Positions 19,207-28,208 of a stretch of DNA of 64,000 nt are shown here, in pieces. Position 1 is the first letter of the stretch, and every line of letters starts with the position of its first letter. Below the pieces are notes generated by a model. That model saw only the letters and a list, made by a program, of their open reading frames with translations, was not told the DNA's origin and searched no databases. The stretch spans positions 332,221-396,220 of the forward strand of contig NZ_JANGEY010000003.1 in assembly GCF_024451105.1 (NCBI RefSeq). Reading direction: 5' to 3'. Origin of the DNA: Stutzerimonas stutzeri. Lineage in GTDB: Bacteria; Pseudomonadota; Gammaproteobacteria; Pseudomonadales; Pseudomonadaceae. A program made the position numbers and the translations under genes.

Positions 19207-20046
19207 TCAATAGGCCTTGCCGGCCTTGTAGAGGTTCTCGAAGCAGAAGTTGGTGGCCTCGACGTAGCCTTCGGCGCCACCGCAGTCGAAACGCTTGCCC
19301 TTGAACTTGTAGGCGATCACGCAGCCGTCCTGGGCCTGCTTCATCAACGCGTCGGTGATCTGGATCTCGCCGCCCTTGCCGGGCGGGGTCTGCTCGATCA
19401 GCTCGAAGATGTCCGGGGTCAGGATGTAGCGGCCGATGATCGCCAGGTTGGACGGCGCGTCCTCGGGCTTGGGCTTCTCGACCATGGCGTTCACCCGGAA
19501 GATGTCGTCGCGGATCGGCTCGCCGGCGATCACCCCGTACTTGTGAGTCTCCTCGCGCGGCACCTCCTGGATGGCGACGATGGAGCAGCGGAACTGCTTG
19601 TACAGCTTGACCATCTGCGCCAGCACGCCGTCGCCTTCGAGGTTCAGGCAGAGATCGTCGGCGAGCACCACGGCGAACGGCTCGTCGCCGATCAGCGGAC
19701 GACCGCTGAGAATGGCGTGGCCGAGGCCCTTCATCTCGATCTGGCGGGTGTAGGAAAAGCTGCATTCGTCGATCAGGCGGCGGATGCCGACCAGGTACTT
19801 CTCCTTGTCGGTGTCGCGGATCTGCTGTTCCAGCTCGTAGCTGATGTCGAAATGGTCTTCCAGCGCGCGCTTGCCGCGACCGGTGACCATGGCGATCTCG
19901 TGCAGGCCGGCGTCCAGCGCTTCCTCGACGGCGTACTGGATCAGCGGCTTGTTGACCACCGGCAGCATCTCCTTGGGCATCGCCTTGGTTGCGGGCAGGA
20001 ACCGGGTGCCGTAGCCGGCGGCCGGGAAGAGACACTTCTTGATCAT
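19207..20046 (-). CDS. galU: UTP-glucose-1-phosphate uridylyltransferase
   Basis: A 279-residue GalU. The nucleotide-binding loop [22 protein letters not shown] is at the N-terminus (shown in the canonical G-x-G-T-R-x4-T-K order). FAVVLADDL is the metal-aspartate region, [20 protein letters not shown] the substrate site, and [14 protein letters not shown] the end of the fold. It makes UDP-glucose from UTP and glucose-1-phosphate for lipopolysaccharide, trehalose and exopolysaccharide synthesis. The start is ATG 20046. In many pseudomonads gor and galU are near neighbours, as here. Confidence 0.95.
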   Translation of the reverse strand: MIKKCLFPAAGYGTRFLPATKAMPKEMLPVVNKPLIQYAVEEALDAGLHEIAMVTGRGKRALEDHFDISYELEQQIRDTDKEKYLVGIRRLIDECSFSYTRQIEMKGLGHAILSGRPLIGDEPFAVVLADDLCLNLEGDGVLAQMVKLYKQFRCSIVAIQEVPREETHKYGVIAGEPIRDDIFRVNAMVEKPKPEDAPSNLAIIGRYILTPDIFELIEQTPPGKGGEIQITDALMKQAQDGCVIAYKFKGKRFDCGGAEGYVEATNFCFENLYKAGKAY

Positions 20047-20550
20047 CGGGAGAGGCCTTGCAAGATGGAAAGGTTCTGATCGGCAAGTCTAATGAGCCCG
20101 CTTGCGCCCTTGCAAATCGGCGCCAGCCGGGACCTCCCCCCCTCCTGAACTGATTACACGCGCATGCACGAGGCGGAGGGAATCGCGGCGGACCAGAAAT
20201 TTCATTATGTTAAATAAAGAATGAAAAAATCTTCTCCCGCCCCGAAAGCGAGTGCCAGCCGACGAGCGGCAAAAGCCGCTGCAAAACCCTTTCCGTTCAG
20301 TCTCTTGGCATCACTTACCGGCCCTCGGGGCATGGCAAGGATGTACCGGCGAATTGGCAGCACTGCAGCGCCACAGCTAGCTTTTCCAGCGACAAAGCCA
20401 CCCCCGCAGCGATGCGGGCTCGGAAAGCCACGGATCTCCTGAAGACAGCCGGGTTGCCATGCAGGTATTCGCAGCGAGCGGAACGGAAATGGCGGTTGTG
20501 CGCGGGCGGCGCGCCACCGTCAGCGCGCCAGGGCACAGGAGCAGGAACAA
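20047..20550. other. Non-coding gap between galU and the RTX gene
   Basis: No convincing gene is seen. A short AT-rich patch (about 20195-20235) interrupts GC-rich sequence and may be the promoter region of the RTX gene. A 73-codon ORF starts at 20221 but has no good ribosome site and a composition unlike a real protein. Confidence 0.5.
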
Positions 20551-21543
20551 ATGGCTGAGATAAATGGCACCGAAAACGGTGAAACGCTGGACGGCACCAA
20601 CCAGGCCGACACCATCAATGGGCTGGGCGGGGACGATACCCTCAACGGGGGGAACGGAGACGACACCCTCAACGGCGGCGACGGCAACGACACCCTATAC
20701 GGGGGAAATGGCGCCGACACACTCAACGGCGATGCCGGGAACGACACCCTATACGGCGGTACGGGGAATGACACGCTGAATGGCGGCAGTGGCAACGATA
20801 CTCTCAGGGGCGAAAACGGCGAAGACGTTCTCACTGGCGGCACCGGCGATGATCAGCTCTACGGCGGCACCGGCGATGACCTGTTCTGCTACAGCTTCAG
20901 CGTCTCCGCCGGCAGCGGCGGCAGCTCCAGCTTCACCGGCTGGCTGGTCGCCAACGGACTGGGCAGCCAGGTGGCCTCCGGCGAGCTGGCCGACGGCACC
21001 ACCCAGAACTTCTTCGCCACCCACTACAGCGCCTGGCTCAACTACCTGGTGAGCGAATACGGCCTGGGCGAGGATCTCGATGGCGACGGCATCGTCGAGA
21101 TCGGCCTCAACCAGAACGACTCGGGCGCAGATGCCACGCCGTGGATCGAGGGCATCAGCCAGGAGGATCTGGCGGACATGTTCGGCGACCGCGACAGCGT
21201 CATGCTGAAGACCGGCAAGGTCAGCCAGGAACGCTGGTACTCCGACAGTTTCGACCTCGGCAATGCCAATACCCAGGTCACCAGCACGGACGGCAAGGAC
21301 TGGATCCACGACTTCGAATGGAGCAAGGACAGGCTGGAGTTCGCCGGACTCGGCGCCACTCCGGACGATGCCAGGGACATGTTCCTCTCCATGTTCTCCC
21401 TCAGCCAGCAGGACGTGAACGGCGACGGCAAGCTCGACAGCGTACTCACCCTCGCCAGCGACTCCAGCTGGAGCCTGACGTTGATCGGCGTCAACGGTTA
21501 CGACCTGGAGCAGCTCGCCGACAACGCCATCAACTTCGTCTGA
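20551..21543 (+). CDS. Small RTX calcium-binding protein, probable type I secretion substrate
   Basis: A 330-residue acidic protein with no signal peptide. Residues 24-113 are ten tandem RTX nonapeptides of the form GGxGxDTLx, which bind calcium and form a beta-roll. Residues 114-330 are a non-repetitive domain with calcium-like DLDGDGIVE and DVNGDGKLD loops and the phrase [16 protein letters not shown], which resembles the C-terminal region of type I secreted RTX proteins. It ends in a short hydrophobic tail, NAINFV. The repeats are at the N-terminus rather than just before the secretion signal, which is unusual. No exporter genes adjoin; the nearest type I system is at 57.5-62 kb. A ribosome site, AGGAGCAGGA, precedes the start. 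Confidence 0.82.
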   Translation: MAEINGTENGETLDGTNQADTINGLGGDDTLNGGNGDDTLNGGDGNDTLYGGNGADTLNGDAGNDTLYGGTGNDTLNGGSGNDTLRGENGEDVLTGGTGDDQLYGGTGDDLFCYSFSVSAGSGGSSSFTGWLVANGLGSQVASGELADGTTQNFFATHYSAWLNYLVSEYGLGEDLDGDGIVEIGLNQNDSGADATPWIEGISQEDLADMFGDRDSVMLKTGKVSQERWYSDSFDLGNANTQVTSTDGKDWIHDFEWSKDRLEFAGLGATPDDARDMFLSMFSLSQQDVNGDGKLDSVLTLASDSSWSLTLIGVNGYDLEQLADNAINFV

Positions 21544-21550
21544 ACCTTCT

Positions 21551-21579
21551 GCCCTTCCCGCCACGCCGGCGGGAAGGGC
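21551..21579 (+). terminator. Hairpin after the RTX gene
   Basis: A 12-bp perfect stem, GCCCTTCCCGCC, pairs across a 5-base loop 8 bases after the stop. Only a short pyrimidine stretch follows, so termination may be factor-assisted. Confidence 0.55.
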
Positions 21580-21710
21580 CTCTTCCCCTGCCCCACCCTT
21601 CCCGATTCCCGACGGCGGCGGATCGCGACCTCAGCCAGGCGGCACACCCCTGGCGACCGGCGCACTTTCGACTTGACAGCATCCTGCCCAGGCCGCAAAT
21701 TTCACCCTAA

Positions 21711-21729
21711 GTAATCGCCTTACGCAAAA
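21711..21729 (+). promoter_or_regulatory. Candidate HmgR operator before maiA
   Basis: GTAATC-GCC-TTACGCAAAA, containing the dyad GTAA-N5-TTAC. The same 19-base pattern recurs, inverted, at 24613-24631 beside the IclR regulator. A TTGACA hexamer at 21673-21678 lies just upstream, so the site would overlap or follow the maiA promoter. Confidence 0.6.
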
Positions 21730-21754
21730 AATAATATCAACGAGCGCGCGCCTC

Positions 21755-22387
21755 ATGGACCTCTACACCTACTACCGCTCCACCGCTTCCTACCGCGTGC
21801 GCATCGCCCTGGCGCTCAAGGGCCTGGAGGCCCGTCACTTCCCGGTCAACCTGGCGCCGGGGCACGTCGAACAACGGCAGCCGGCCTACCGCGCGATCAA
21901 CCCGCAGGCCCGCGTGCCGGCCCTGCGCAGCGACGAGGGCGCGCTGCTGATCCAGTCGCCGGCGATCATCGAGTATCTGGAAGAACGCTATCCCGAACCG
22001 GCGCTGCTGCCCGCCGCCCCGCTCGAGCGCGCCCGCCAGCGCGGCGTGGCGGCGCTGATCGGCTGCGACATCCACCCGCTGCACAACGTCGCGGTGCTCG
22101 AGCGCCTGCGCGGTCTGGGCCTGAGCGAGGAACAGGTGCAGCAGTGGATCGCCCACTGGATCGGCGAGGGCCTGCGCGCCGTCGAGGCGCTGATCGGCGA
22201 CGACGGCTTCTGCTTCGGCGCGCCGGGCCTGGCCGACGTCTACCTGCTGCCCCAGCTGTACGCCGCGCGCCGCTTCAACGTCGACCTCTCGGCCTACCCG
22301 CGCATCGCCCGCGTCGAGCGCCTGGCCCTCGAACACCCGGCCTTCCAGAAGGCCCATCCGGACGCCCAGGCCGACCGGCCGGCCTGA
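21755..22387 (+). CDS. maiA: Maleylacetoacetate isomerase (zeta-class GST)
   Basis: A 210-residue zeta-class glutathione transferase converting maleylacetoacetate to fumarylacetoacetate in tyrosine breakdown. The signature YYRSTASYRVRIALALKGL includes the active-site serine region, and the glutathione site continues with NPQARVPAL and QSPAIIEYLEERYPEP. The C-terminal helical domain contains the zeta-type IGCDIHPLHN. The start at 21755 has only a weak ribosome site. It is separated from fahA by hppD and the divergent regulator, unlike the hmgA-fahA-maiA order known in Pseudomonas, but carries its own copy of the putative HmgR operator. Confidence 0.93.
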   Translation: MDLYTYYRSTASYRVRIALALKGLEARHFPVNLAPGHVEQRQPAYRAINPQARVPALRSDEGALLIQSPAIIEYLEERYPEPALLPAAPLERARQRGVAALIGCDIHPLHNVAVLERLRGLGLSEEQVQQWIAHWIGEGLRAVEALIGDDGFCFGAPGLADVYLLPQLYAARRFNVDLSAYPRIARVERLALEHPAFQKAHPDAQADRPA

Positions 22388-22397
22388 GCCAACGCCC

Positions 22398-22496
22398 ATG
22401 AAGATCCTCGGCCTCAAGCTGCTGATCGGCGACTTCCTCGCTCGCAGCGTCCGTGGCGTGTCCTGCGCACCGCCGGTGCCGGCATGCGCCCGCTGA
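22398..22496 (+). other. Short ORF between maiA and hppD, possible gene remnant
   Basis: A 32-codon reading starts MKILGLKLLIGDFLARSVRG, a plausible hydrophobic beginning, but stops soon after in low-complexity sequence. No ribosome site is evident. It may be the remnant of a truncated gene or chance. The rest of the gap before hppD shows only the hppD ribosome region. Confidence 0.2.
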
Positions 22497-22541
22497 CCTG
22501 CCAGACTCAAAGACAACGAGATTAGAAAGCGAGATACCGAA

Positions 22542-23618
22542 ATGACCGATCTGTTCGAAAACCCGATGGGCCTGATGGGCTTCGAGTTCATCGAATTCGC
22601 CGCGCCGACGCCGAACACCCTGGAACCCATCTTCGCCATGATGGGCTTCACCAAGGTCGCTACCCACCGCTCCAAGGACGTCGACCTGTACCGCCAGGGC
22701 GACATCAACCTGATCCTCAACAAGGAGCCGAAGAGCCTGGCCTCCTACTTCGCCGCCGAGCACGGCCCGTCGGCCTGCGGCATGGCCTTCCGGGTGAAGA
22801 ACGCCCACCAGGCCTACGCTCGCGCGCTGGAGCTGGGCGCCCAGCCGATCGACATCCCCACCGGGCCGATGGAGCTGCGCCTGCCGGCGATCAAGGGCAT
22901 CGGCGGCGCACCGATCTACCTGATCGACCGTTTCGGCGAAGGCTCGTCCATCTACGACATCGACTTCGAGTTCATCGAGGGCGTCGACCGCCACCCGCAG
23001 GGTGCCGGCCTCAAGCTGATCGACCACCTGACCCACAACGTCTACCGCGGACGCATGGCCTACTGGGCGGACTTCTACGAGAAGCTGTTCAACTTCCGCG
23101 AGATCCGCTACTTCGACATCAAGGGCGAGTACACCGGCCTGACCTCCAAGGCGATGACCGCGCCGGACGGCCTGATCCGCATCCCGCTCAACGAGGAGTC
23201 GTCCAAGGGCAGCGGGCAGATCGAGGAGTTCCTCATGCAGTTCAACGGCGAGGGCATCCAGCACGTGGCCTTCCTCACCGACGACCTGATCAAGACCTGG
23301 GACGCCCTCAAGGAGCTGGGCATGCGCTTCATGACCGCGCCGCCGGCCACCTACTACGAGATGCTGGAAAGCCGCCTGCCGGGCCACGGCGAGCCGGTGG
23401 CCGAGCTGCAGTCGCGCGGCATCCTGCTCGACGGCGCCGCGGAGAACGGCGAGCAGCGCCTGCTGCTGCAGATCTTCTCGGAGACCCTGATGGGCCCGGT
23501 GTTCTTCGAGTTCATACAGCGCAAGGGCGACAGCGGCTTCGGCGAAGGCAACTTCAAGGCGCTTTTCGAGTCTATCGAACGTGACCAGATCCGCCGCGGC
23601 GTGCTGGCCACCGAGTAA
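22542..23618 (+). CDS. hppD: 4-hydroxyphenylpyruvate dioxygenase
   Basis: A 358-residue iron(II) dioxygenase converting 4-hydroxyphenylpyruvate to homogentisate. It has two VOC-like halves; the C-terminal half holds the iron ligands H162 ([12 protein letters not shown]), H241 ([11 protein letters not shown]) and E323 ([10 protein letters not shown]). The C-terminal helix [18 protein letters not shown] that gates the active site is intact. The length matches the Pseudomonas fluorescens enzyme. It is followed by a UUCG-capped hairpin and a strong intrinsic terminator. Its product, homogentisate, is the likely effector of the convergent IclR regulator. Confidence 0.96.
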   Translation: MTDLFENPMGLMGFEFIEFAAPTPNTLEPIFAMMGFTKVATHRSKDVDLYRQGDINLILNKEPKSLASYFAAEHGPSACGMAFRVKNAHQAYARALELGAQPIDIPTGPMELRLPAIKGIGGAPIYLIDRFGEGSSIYDIDFEFIEGVDRHPQGAGLKLIDHLTHNVYRGRMAYWADFYEKLFNFREIRYFDIKGEYTGLTSKAMTAPDGLIRIPLNEESSKGSGQIEEFLMQFNGEGIQHVAFLTDDLIKTWDALKELGMRFMTAPPATYYEMLESRLPGHGEPVAELQSRGILLDGAAENGEQRLLLQIFSETLMGPVFFEFIQRKGDSGFGEGNFKALFESIERDQIRRGVLATE

Positions 23619-23629
23619 GCGACACCTTC

Positions 23630-23653
23630 CCCTCTCCCGTTCGCGGGAGAGGG
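23630..23653. repeat. UUCG-capped hairpin after hppD
   Basis: CCCTCTCCCG and CGGGAGAGGG pair perfectly around a TTCG tetraloop, 11 bases after the hppD stop. The sequence looks like the common CCCTCTCCC-type extragenic repeat. It may protect the 3' end of the mRNA. Confidence 0.6.
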
Positions 23654-23695
23654 TTCGGGGATAAGGGCTTTTCACGGCGCCCCACGTTTCTCCCA

Positions 23696-23743
23696 CGGCA
23701 ACCCGGACGGCCTGGCAGCTTCTAGTCCGGGTTGCCGTTTTTC
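23696..23743 (+). terminator. Intrinsic terminator of hppD
   Basis: A 13-bp perfect stem (CGGCAACCCGGAC with GTCCGGGTTGCCG), a 16-base loop, and a TTTTTCTTT run on the plus strand. It lies between convergent hppD and the regulator gene and fits hppD termination. Confidence 0.75.
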
Positions 23744-23756
23744 TTTGTGGCGTGCG

Positions 23757-24545
23757 CTACTGCGGCGCGTGCCCGCCCATCCGCGCACTGATCTCCCGCG
23801 CCACCGCCCGCAGCCGCTCGGCCTGCGGCCCCTCGGGATCGGCGGCGAAGCCCGGCGCGGTGCCGACCACGGTGATCACCCCGACCAGCTTGCCGCCCGC
23901 GGCGAACAGCGGCGCCGACAGCGCGTTCACCCCCGACATCAACAGCCCGTGCACGTGGTGCAGGCCGCGGGCGCGGATCTGCGTGCGCAGCGCCTGCAGC
24001 TCGGCGGCCGCCGGCGCGCCCGGCTCGGCCAGCGCCGCCGCCTGCAGCGCGGCGCTCTCCACCTCCGGCAGGAAGGCGTCGAACACCAGCCCGGTCGACG
24101 AGCCGAGCAGCGGCAGCACCGAGCCCACCTGGGTGACCACGGTCACCGCGCGCACCGCCTGCTCGACGTGCACCACGGTCGGCCCCTTGTTGCCCCACAC
24201 GGCGAGGAAGCAGGTCTCGTTGAGTGCATCACGCAGCTCGACCAGGCGCGGCAACGCCACCTTGGTGACGTCCAGGCGGCCGATGGCGGCCAGGCCGACG
24301 AACAGTGCCTCGCGGCCCAAGCCGTAGTGCCCGGTGCTCTCGTCCTGCTCGGCGAAGCCGCTGGCGATCAGCGCCTGCAGGTAGCGGTGCACCTTGCTCG
24401 CCGGCATGCCGACGTGCTCGGCCAGGCGCGACAGCGAGGTGGCCGGCGCCAGTTCGGCCAGGCCCTTGAGGATGTCGGTGCCGACCTCGGCGGACTGCAC
24501 CTTCTGCCGGCGCGGAGCCTCCGCGCGCGCGGTTTCGCTGGTCAT
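23757..24545 (-). CDS. hmgR: IclR-family regulator of homogentisate catabolism, HmgR-like
   Basis: A 262-residue IclR regulator. Residues about 15-80 are the winged helix domain (LKGLAELAPATSLSRLAEHVGMPASKVHRYLQAL in two helices and wing), and 90-260 the effector domain (NETCFLAVWGNKGPTVVHVEQ). In Pseudomonas, HmgR represses the hmg genes and is relieved by homogentisate. Here the gene is divergent from the VOC-fahA-sco genes, with the inverted GTAATC-N3-TTACGCAAAA site in the gap, and a second copy before maiA. The assignment as HmgR rests on context and family rather than on unique residues. The start at ATG 24545 is favoured because upstream sequence is promoter-like. Confidence 0.8.
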   Translation of the reverse strand: MTSETARAEAPRRQKVQSAEVGTDILKGLAELAPATSLSRLAEHVGMPASKVHRYLQALIASGFAEQDESTGHYGLGREALFVGLAAIGRLDVTKVALPRLVELRDALNETCFLAVWGNKGPTVVHVEQAVRAVTVVTQVGSVLPLLGSSTGLVFDAFLPEVESAALQAAALAEPGAPAAAELQALRTQIRARGLHHVHGLLMSGVNALSAPLFAAGGKLVGVITVVGTAPGFAADPEGPQAERLRAVAREISARMGGHAPQ

Positions 24546-24612
24546 GTTGCTTCCTGTGCGTGGCGATGGAAGGCGGATTCTACGCTTGACGCTCTCCCCT
24601 TCGCGAGTTACG

Positions 24613-24631
24613 TTTTGCGTAAGTTGATTAC
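24613..24631 (-). promoter_or_regulatory. Candidate HmgR operator between hmgR and the VOC gene
   Basis: On the minus strand it reads GTAATC-AAC-TTACGCAAAA, matching the maiA site at 16 of 19 positions, the three differences all in the spacer. An additional GTTAC half-site lies at 24607-24611. An AT-rich stretch with AATAACAA follows to 24642 and may include the promoter of the VOC-fahA transcript. Confidence 0.6.
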
Positions 24632-24713
24632 GAATAACAAAAGCGTGCTCGCCAGCGAATCCCCATCCGCGCCGGCGACCCCGCCCCCGCCCACCGAGCA
24701 AGGGACATCCGTC

Positions 24714-25265
24714 ATGAAACCGATCGTGCAGAAAATCCATCACGTCGCCTATCGCTGCAAGGACGCGCTGGAAACCGCCCGCTGGTACGAGCAGCACCTG
24801 GGCATGAAGCTGATCCTGTCCATCGCCGAGGACTCCGTGCCCTCCACCGGCGAGTTCGATCCGTACATGCACATCTTCCTCGACGCCGGCATGGGCAACG
24901 TGCTGGCGTTCTTCGAGCTGCCGATCCAGCCGCAGATGGGTCGCGACCCCAACACCCCGGTGTGGACCCAGCACCTGGCCCTGCAGGTCGAGTCGATGGA
25001 CGTGCTGCTGCAGGCCAAGGCCAGCCTGGAGGCCGCCGGCATCGAGGTGCTCGGCCCGACCGACCACGCGCTGTTCCAGTCGATCTACTTCTTCGACCCC
25101 AACGGCCACCGCCTGGAGCTGGCCGCCAACACCGGCTCGCCGAAGATGCTCGAAGCCCTCGACCAGGTGAAATGGGCCATGCTCGAGGAGTGGGCGCAGA
25201 CCAAGCGCGCGCCCAAGCACGCCGCCTGGATGCACGACGGCAGCTACAAAGAAATGTTCCAGTAA
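24714..25265 (+). CDS. VOC-family protein in the position of homogentisate dioxygenase
   Basis: A 183-residue two-module VOC protein, complete, with conserved candidate metal ligands H10 (IHHVAYRC), H87 (WTQHLALQV) and E135 (HRLELAANTG). This is the 2-His-1-Glu pattern of type I extradiol dioxygenases and glyoxalases. DPNGHRLELA is the usual final VOC strand. It is the first gene after the divergent HmgR-like regulator and lies 28 bases before fahA, the slot normally taken by hmgA. Whether it cleaves homogentisate, helps isomerise the product or does something else is not decided by sequence. Known homogentisate dioxygenases are cupin proteins of about 430 residues and unrelated. Confidence 0.8.
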   Translation: MKPIVQKIHHVAYRCKDALETARWYEQHLGMKLILSIAEDSVPSTGEFDPYMHIFLDAGMGNVLAFFELPIQPQMGRDPNTPVWTQHLALQVESMDVLLQAKASLEAAGIEVLGPTDHALFQSIYFFDPNGHRLELAANTGSPKMLEALDQVKWAMLEEWAQTKRAPKHAAWMHDGSYKEMFQ

Positions 25266-25293
25266 CCCGGCCCCGACACGGAGAACGCAGTCC

Positions 25294-26604
25294 ATGACCA
25301 ATGCAGTCAACCCGCTCAGCTGGGTTTCCTCGGCCAACGGCCACCCCGACTTCCCACTGCAGAACCTGCCGCTGGGCGTCTTCAGCCCGCCGGGCCAGGC
25401 GCCGCGCGGCGGCGTCGCCATCGGCGAGCGCATCCTCGACCTCAAGGTCGCCTGCGCGGCCGGGCTGTTCGAGGGTGAGGCCAAGGTCGCCGCCGCAGCC
25501 GCCAGCGGCGACTGCCTGAACGCCTTCTTCGCTCTCGGCGCCAGCGCCCGCCGCGCCCTGCGCGCCGTGCTCACTGAGCTGCTCGCCGAAGGCTCGCCGG
25601 CACGGGCGCAGATGGAGGCCCAGGGCGAGGCCCTGCTGCCGGCCATGGCCGACTGTCAGCTGCAGCTGCCGGCACGGGTCGGCGACTACACCGACTTCTA
25701 CGTCGGCATCCACCACGCCAACAACGTCGGCCGCCTGTTCCGCCCGGACAACCCGCTGCTGCCCAACTACAAGCACGTGCCGATCGGCTACCACGGCCGC
25801 GCCTCCACCGTGTGCGTCTCCGGCACGCCGGTGCGCCGCCCGCAGGGCCAGACCCTGCCGCCGGGCCAGGAAGCGCCGAGCTTCGGGCCGAGCAAGCGCC
25901 TGGACTACGAGCTGGAGCTGGGCATCTGGATCGGTCAGGGCAACGCGATGGGCGAGGCCATCGCCATCGGCGCGGCTGGCGAGCACGTCGCCGGCTTCTG
26001 CCTGCTCAACGACTGGTCGGCGCGCGACGTGCAGGCCTGGGAATACCAGCCGCTCGGCCCGTTCCTGGCCAAGAACTTCGCCACCAGCGTCTCGCCCTGG
26101 GTGGTGATGCCCGAGGCGCTGGAGCCGTTCCGCGCCGCCCAGCCGCCGCGCCCGGCCGGCGACCCGCAGCCGCTGCCCTACCTGCTGGATGCGCAGGACC
26201 AGGCCCACGGCGGCCTCGACATCGAGCTGGAAGTGCTGCTGCTCACCGCCGCCATGCGCGAGCAGGGCCTGGCCCCGCAACGCCTGGCGCTGAGCAACAC
26301 CCGCTACATGTACTGGACGGTGGCGCAGATGGTCGCCCACCACAGCGTCGGCGGCTGCAAGCTGCAACCGGGCGACCTGTTCGGCTCCGGCACCCTTTCC
26401 GGCCCGGAACCGACCCAGTTCGGCAGCCTGCTGGAGAGCACCTTCGGCGGCAAGCAGCCGCTGACCCTGGCCAGCGGCGAGACCCGCACCTTCCTCGAGG
26501 ACGGCGACGAGGTGATCCTGCGCGCCCGCTGCCGCCGCGAGGGCCAGCCCTCGATCGGCTTCGGCGAATGCCGCGGCATGGTGCTGCCGGCGCGCAGCGC
26601 CTGA
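25294..26604 (+). CDS. fahA: Fumarylacetoacetase
   Basis: A 436-residue hydrolase splitting fumarylacetoacetate into fumarate and acetoacetate, the last step of tyrosine breakdown. The N-terminal FAA domain precedes the catalytic domain, where [16 protein letters not shown] carries the catalytic His and metal Asp; further markers are [35 protein letters not shown] and SWV-type residues. The length is normal. It follows the VOC gene by 28 bases and precedes the acetoacetate CoA-transferase genes, so the products feed straight into central metabolism. Confidence 0.96.
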   Translation: MTNAVNPLSWVSSANGHPDFPLQNLPLGVFSPPGQAPRGGVAIGERILDLKVACAAGLFEGEAKVAAAAASGDCLNAFFALGASARRALRAVLTELLAEGSPARAQMEAQGEALLPAMADCQLQLPARVGDYTDFYVGIHHANNVGRLFRPDNPLLPNYKHVPIGYHGRASTVCVSGTPVRRPQGQTLPPGQEAPSFGPSKRLDYELELGIWIGQGNAMGEAIAIGAAGEHVAGFCLLNDWSARDVQAWEYQPLGPFLAKNFATSVSPWVVMPEALEPFRAAQPPRPAGDPQPLPYLLDAQDQAHGGLDIELEVLLLTAAMREQGLAPQRLALSNTRYMYWTVAQMVAHHSVGGCKLQPGDLFGSGTLSGPEPTQFGSLLESTFGGKQPLTLASGETRTFLEDGDEVILRARCRREGQPSIGFGECRGMVLPARSA

Positions 26605-26619
26605 CCCTGCCGACCCGAC

Positions 26620-26670
26620 CGCTCCCACGCTGCGCCGTGGGAGCGCCCGCCGGGACGCGACGCGTCCCGG
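26620..26670. repeat. Two tandem palindromic repeats between fahA and the CoA-transferase genes
   Basis: CGCTCCCACG/CGTGGGAGCG (26620-26645) is followed at once by CCGGGACGCG/CGCGTCCCGG (26650-26670). Both are perfect 10-bp stems. The first resembles the GCTCCCACG-type extragenic repeat common in Pseudomonas. They may tune expression within the operon. Confidence 0.65.
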
Positions 26671-26703
26671 CCCTGCCTCAAGAACGACCAGAGACTGCTC
26701 ACG

Positions 26704-27417
26704 ATGAACAAGCTCTACCCGAATGCCCACGCAGCCCTCGACGGGCTGGTGGAGGACGGCATGACCATCGCCGTCGGCGGCTTCGGCCTGTGCGGCATCC
26801 CCGAGGCGCTGATCGCCGCGCTGCGCGACAGCGGCAGGAACAACCTCACCGCGATCAGCAACAACGCCGGCGTCGACGGCTTCGGCCTCGGCCAGCTGCT
26901 CGCCACCCGGCAGATCCGCAAGATGATTTCCTCCTACGTCGGCGAGAACAAGGAGTTCGAGCGCCAGTACCTGGCCGGCGAGCTGGAGCTGGAGTTCACC
27001 CCGCAGGGCACCCTGGCCGAGAAGCTGCGCGCCGGCGGCGCCGGCATCCCGGCGTTCTTCACCAAGACCGGCTACGGCACCCTGGTCGCCGAGGGCAAGG
27101 AGACCCGCCAGTTCGACGGCGAGTGGTACGTGATGGAGCGTTCGCTGACCGCCGACGTGGCGCTGGTCAAGGCGTGGAAGGCCGACAAGGCCGGCAACCT
27201 GCTGTTCCGCAAGACCGCGCGCAACTTCAACCCGCTCGCCGCCATGGCCGGCAAGGTCTGCGTGGTCGAGGTCGAGGAGCTGGTCGAGACCGGCGCGCTG
27301 GACGCCGACCAGATCCACCTGCCGGGCATCTACGTGCAGCGCATCGTGGTCAACGCCACGCCCGAGAAACGCATCGAGCAACGTACGCTTTCCAACTCCA
27401 AAGCAGGGAGCGCCTGA
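26704..27417 (+). CDS. scoA: 3-oxoacid CoA-transferase, subunit A
   Basis: A 237-residue alpha subunit of a succinyl-CoA:acetoacetate-type CoA-transferase. The glycine-rich [18 protein letters not shown] is the CoA-transferase signature 1 region; [16 protein letters not shown] and [15 protein letters not shown] are typical of SCOT. It activates acetoacetate, the product of fumarylacetoacetase, using another acyl-CoA as donor. The partner subunit gene starts 2 bases after its stop, so the two are coupled. Confidence 0.93.
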   Translation: MNKLYPNAHAALDGLVEDGMTIAVGGFGLCGIPEALIAALRDSGRNNLTAISNNAGVDGFGLGQLLATRQIRKMISSYVGENKEFERQYLAGELELEFTPQGTLAEKLRAGGAGIPAFFTKTGYGTLVAEGKETRQFDGEWYVMERSLTADVALVKAWKADKAGNLLFRKTARNFNPLAAMAGKVCVVEVEELVETGALDADQIHLPGIYVQRIVVNATPEKRIEQRTLSNSKAGSA

Positions 27418-27419
27418 AC

Positions 27420-28049
27420 ATGGCCTGGACCCGCGAACAGATGGCGCAGCGCGCCGCCGCCGAGCTGCAGGACGGCTTCTACGTCAACCTCGGCATCGGC
27501 CTGCCGACCCTGGTGGCCAACTACATCCCCGAAGGCATGGACGTCTGGCTGCAGAGCGAGAACGGCCTGCTCGGCATCGGCCCCTTCCCCACCGAGGACG
27601 AGGTCGACCCGGACCTGATCAACGCCGGCAAGCAGACCATTACCACCCTGCCCGGCAGCAGCTTCTTCGACAGCGCGGCGAGCTTCGCGATGATCCGCGG
27701 CGGCCACATCGACCTGTCGATCCTCGGCGCCATGCAGGTGTCGGCGCACGGCGACCTGGCCAACTGGATGATCCCCGGCAAGATGGTCAAGGGCATGGGC
27801 GGCGCCATGGACCTGGTCGCCGGCGTGCGCCGCGTGGTGGTGCTGATGGAGCACTGCGCCAAGGGCGGCGCGTACAAGATCCTCGAACGCTGCGACCTGC
27901 CGCTGACCGGCGTCGGCGTGGTCGACCGGATCATCACCGACCTGGCCGTGCTCGACGTCACCGAGCAGGGCCTGACGCTGGTCGAGCTGGCCGAGGGCGT
28001 CAGCTTCGACGAGCTGCAGGCCGCCACCGGCTGCCCGATCCAGCGCTGA
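27420..28049 (+). CDS. scoB: 3-oxoacid CoA-transferase, subunit B
   Basis: A 209-residue beta subunit. [16 protein letters not shown] and the catalytic glutamate in [11 protein letters not shown] (near residue 46) are diagnostic, and [14 protein letters not shown] completes the fold. With subunit A it forms acetoacetyl-CoA, which thiolase then splits. The start is ATG 27420, reading AACATGG right after the subunit A stop. A strong terminator follows downstream, marking the end of the unit. Confidence 0.93.
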   Translation: MAWTREQMAQRAAAELQDGFYVNLGIGLPTLVANYIPEGMDVWLQSENGLLGIGPFPTEDEVDPDLINAGKQTITTLPGSSFFDSAASFAMIRGGHIDLSILGAMQVSAHGDLANWMIPGKMVKGMGGAMDLVAGVRRVVVLMEHCAKGGAYKILERCDLPLTGVGVVDRIITDLAVLDVTEQGLTLVELAEGVSFDELQAATGCPIQR

Positions 28050-28166
28050 AGCCCCCGGCGCAGCCTGGTCCACCGCAACCGCAGCGCACGCCTCCCCAGG
28101 CGCCAGGGCCTCGCCAGCGGGGCCTTCTCCAAGACGGAGGGACTCCAGTCCTGCCCTTCGTCCCTC

Positions 28167-28195
28167 GCGTGGCCCTCCCCGGCCACGCCTTTTTA
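28167..28195 (+). terminator. Intrinsic terminator after scoB
   Basis: GCGTGGCC/GGCCACGC, an 8-bp perfect stem with a 6-base loop, followed by CTTTTTA. It lies between convergent scoB and the ycaC-like gene. Confidence 0.75.
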
Positions 28196-28208
28196 CTCCG
28201 CCAGCGGA

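Noticed and set aside
20221..20442. A 73-codon ORF between galU and the RTX gene
   Set aside because: There is no ribosome site, the composition is Lys/Ala/Pro then random, and it ends in GC-rich sequence with no similarity to a known family.
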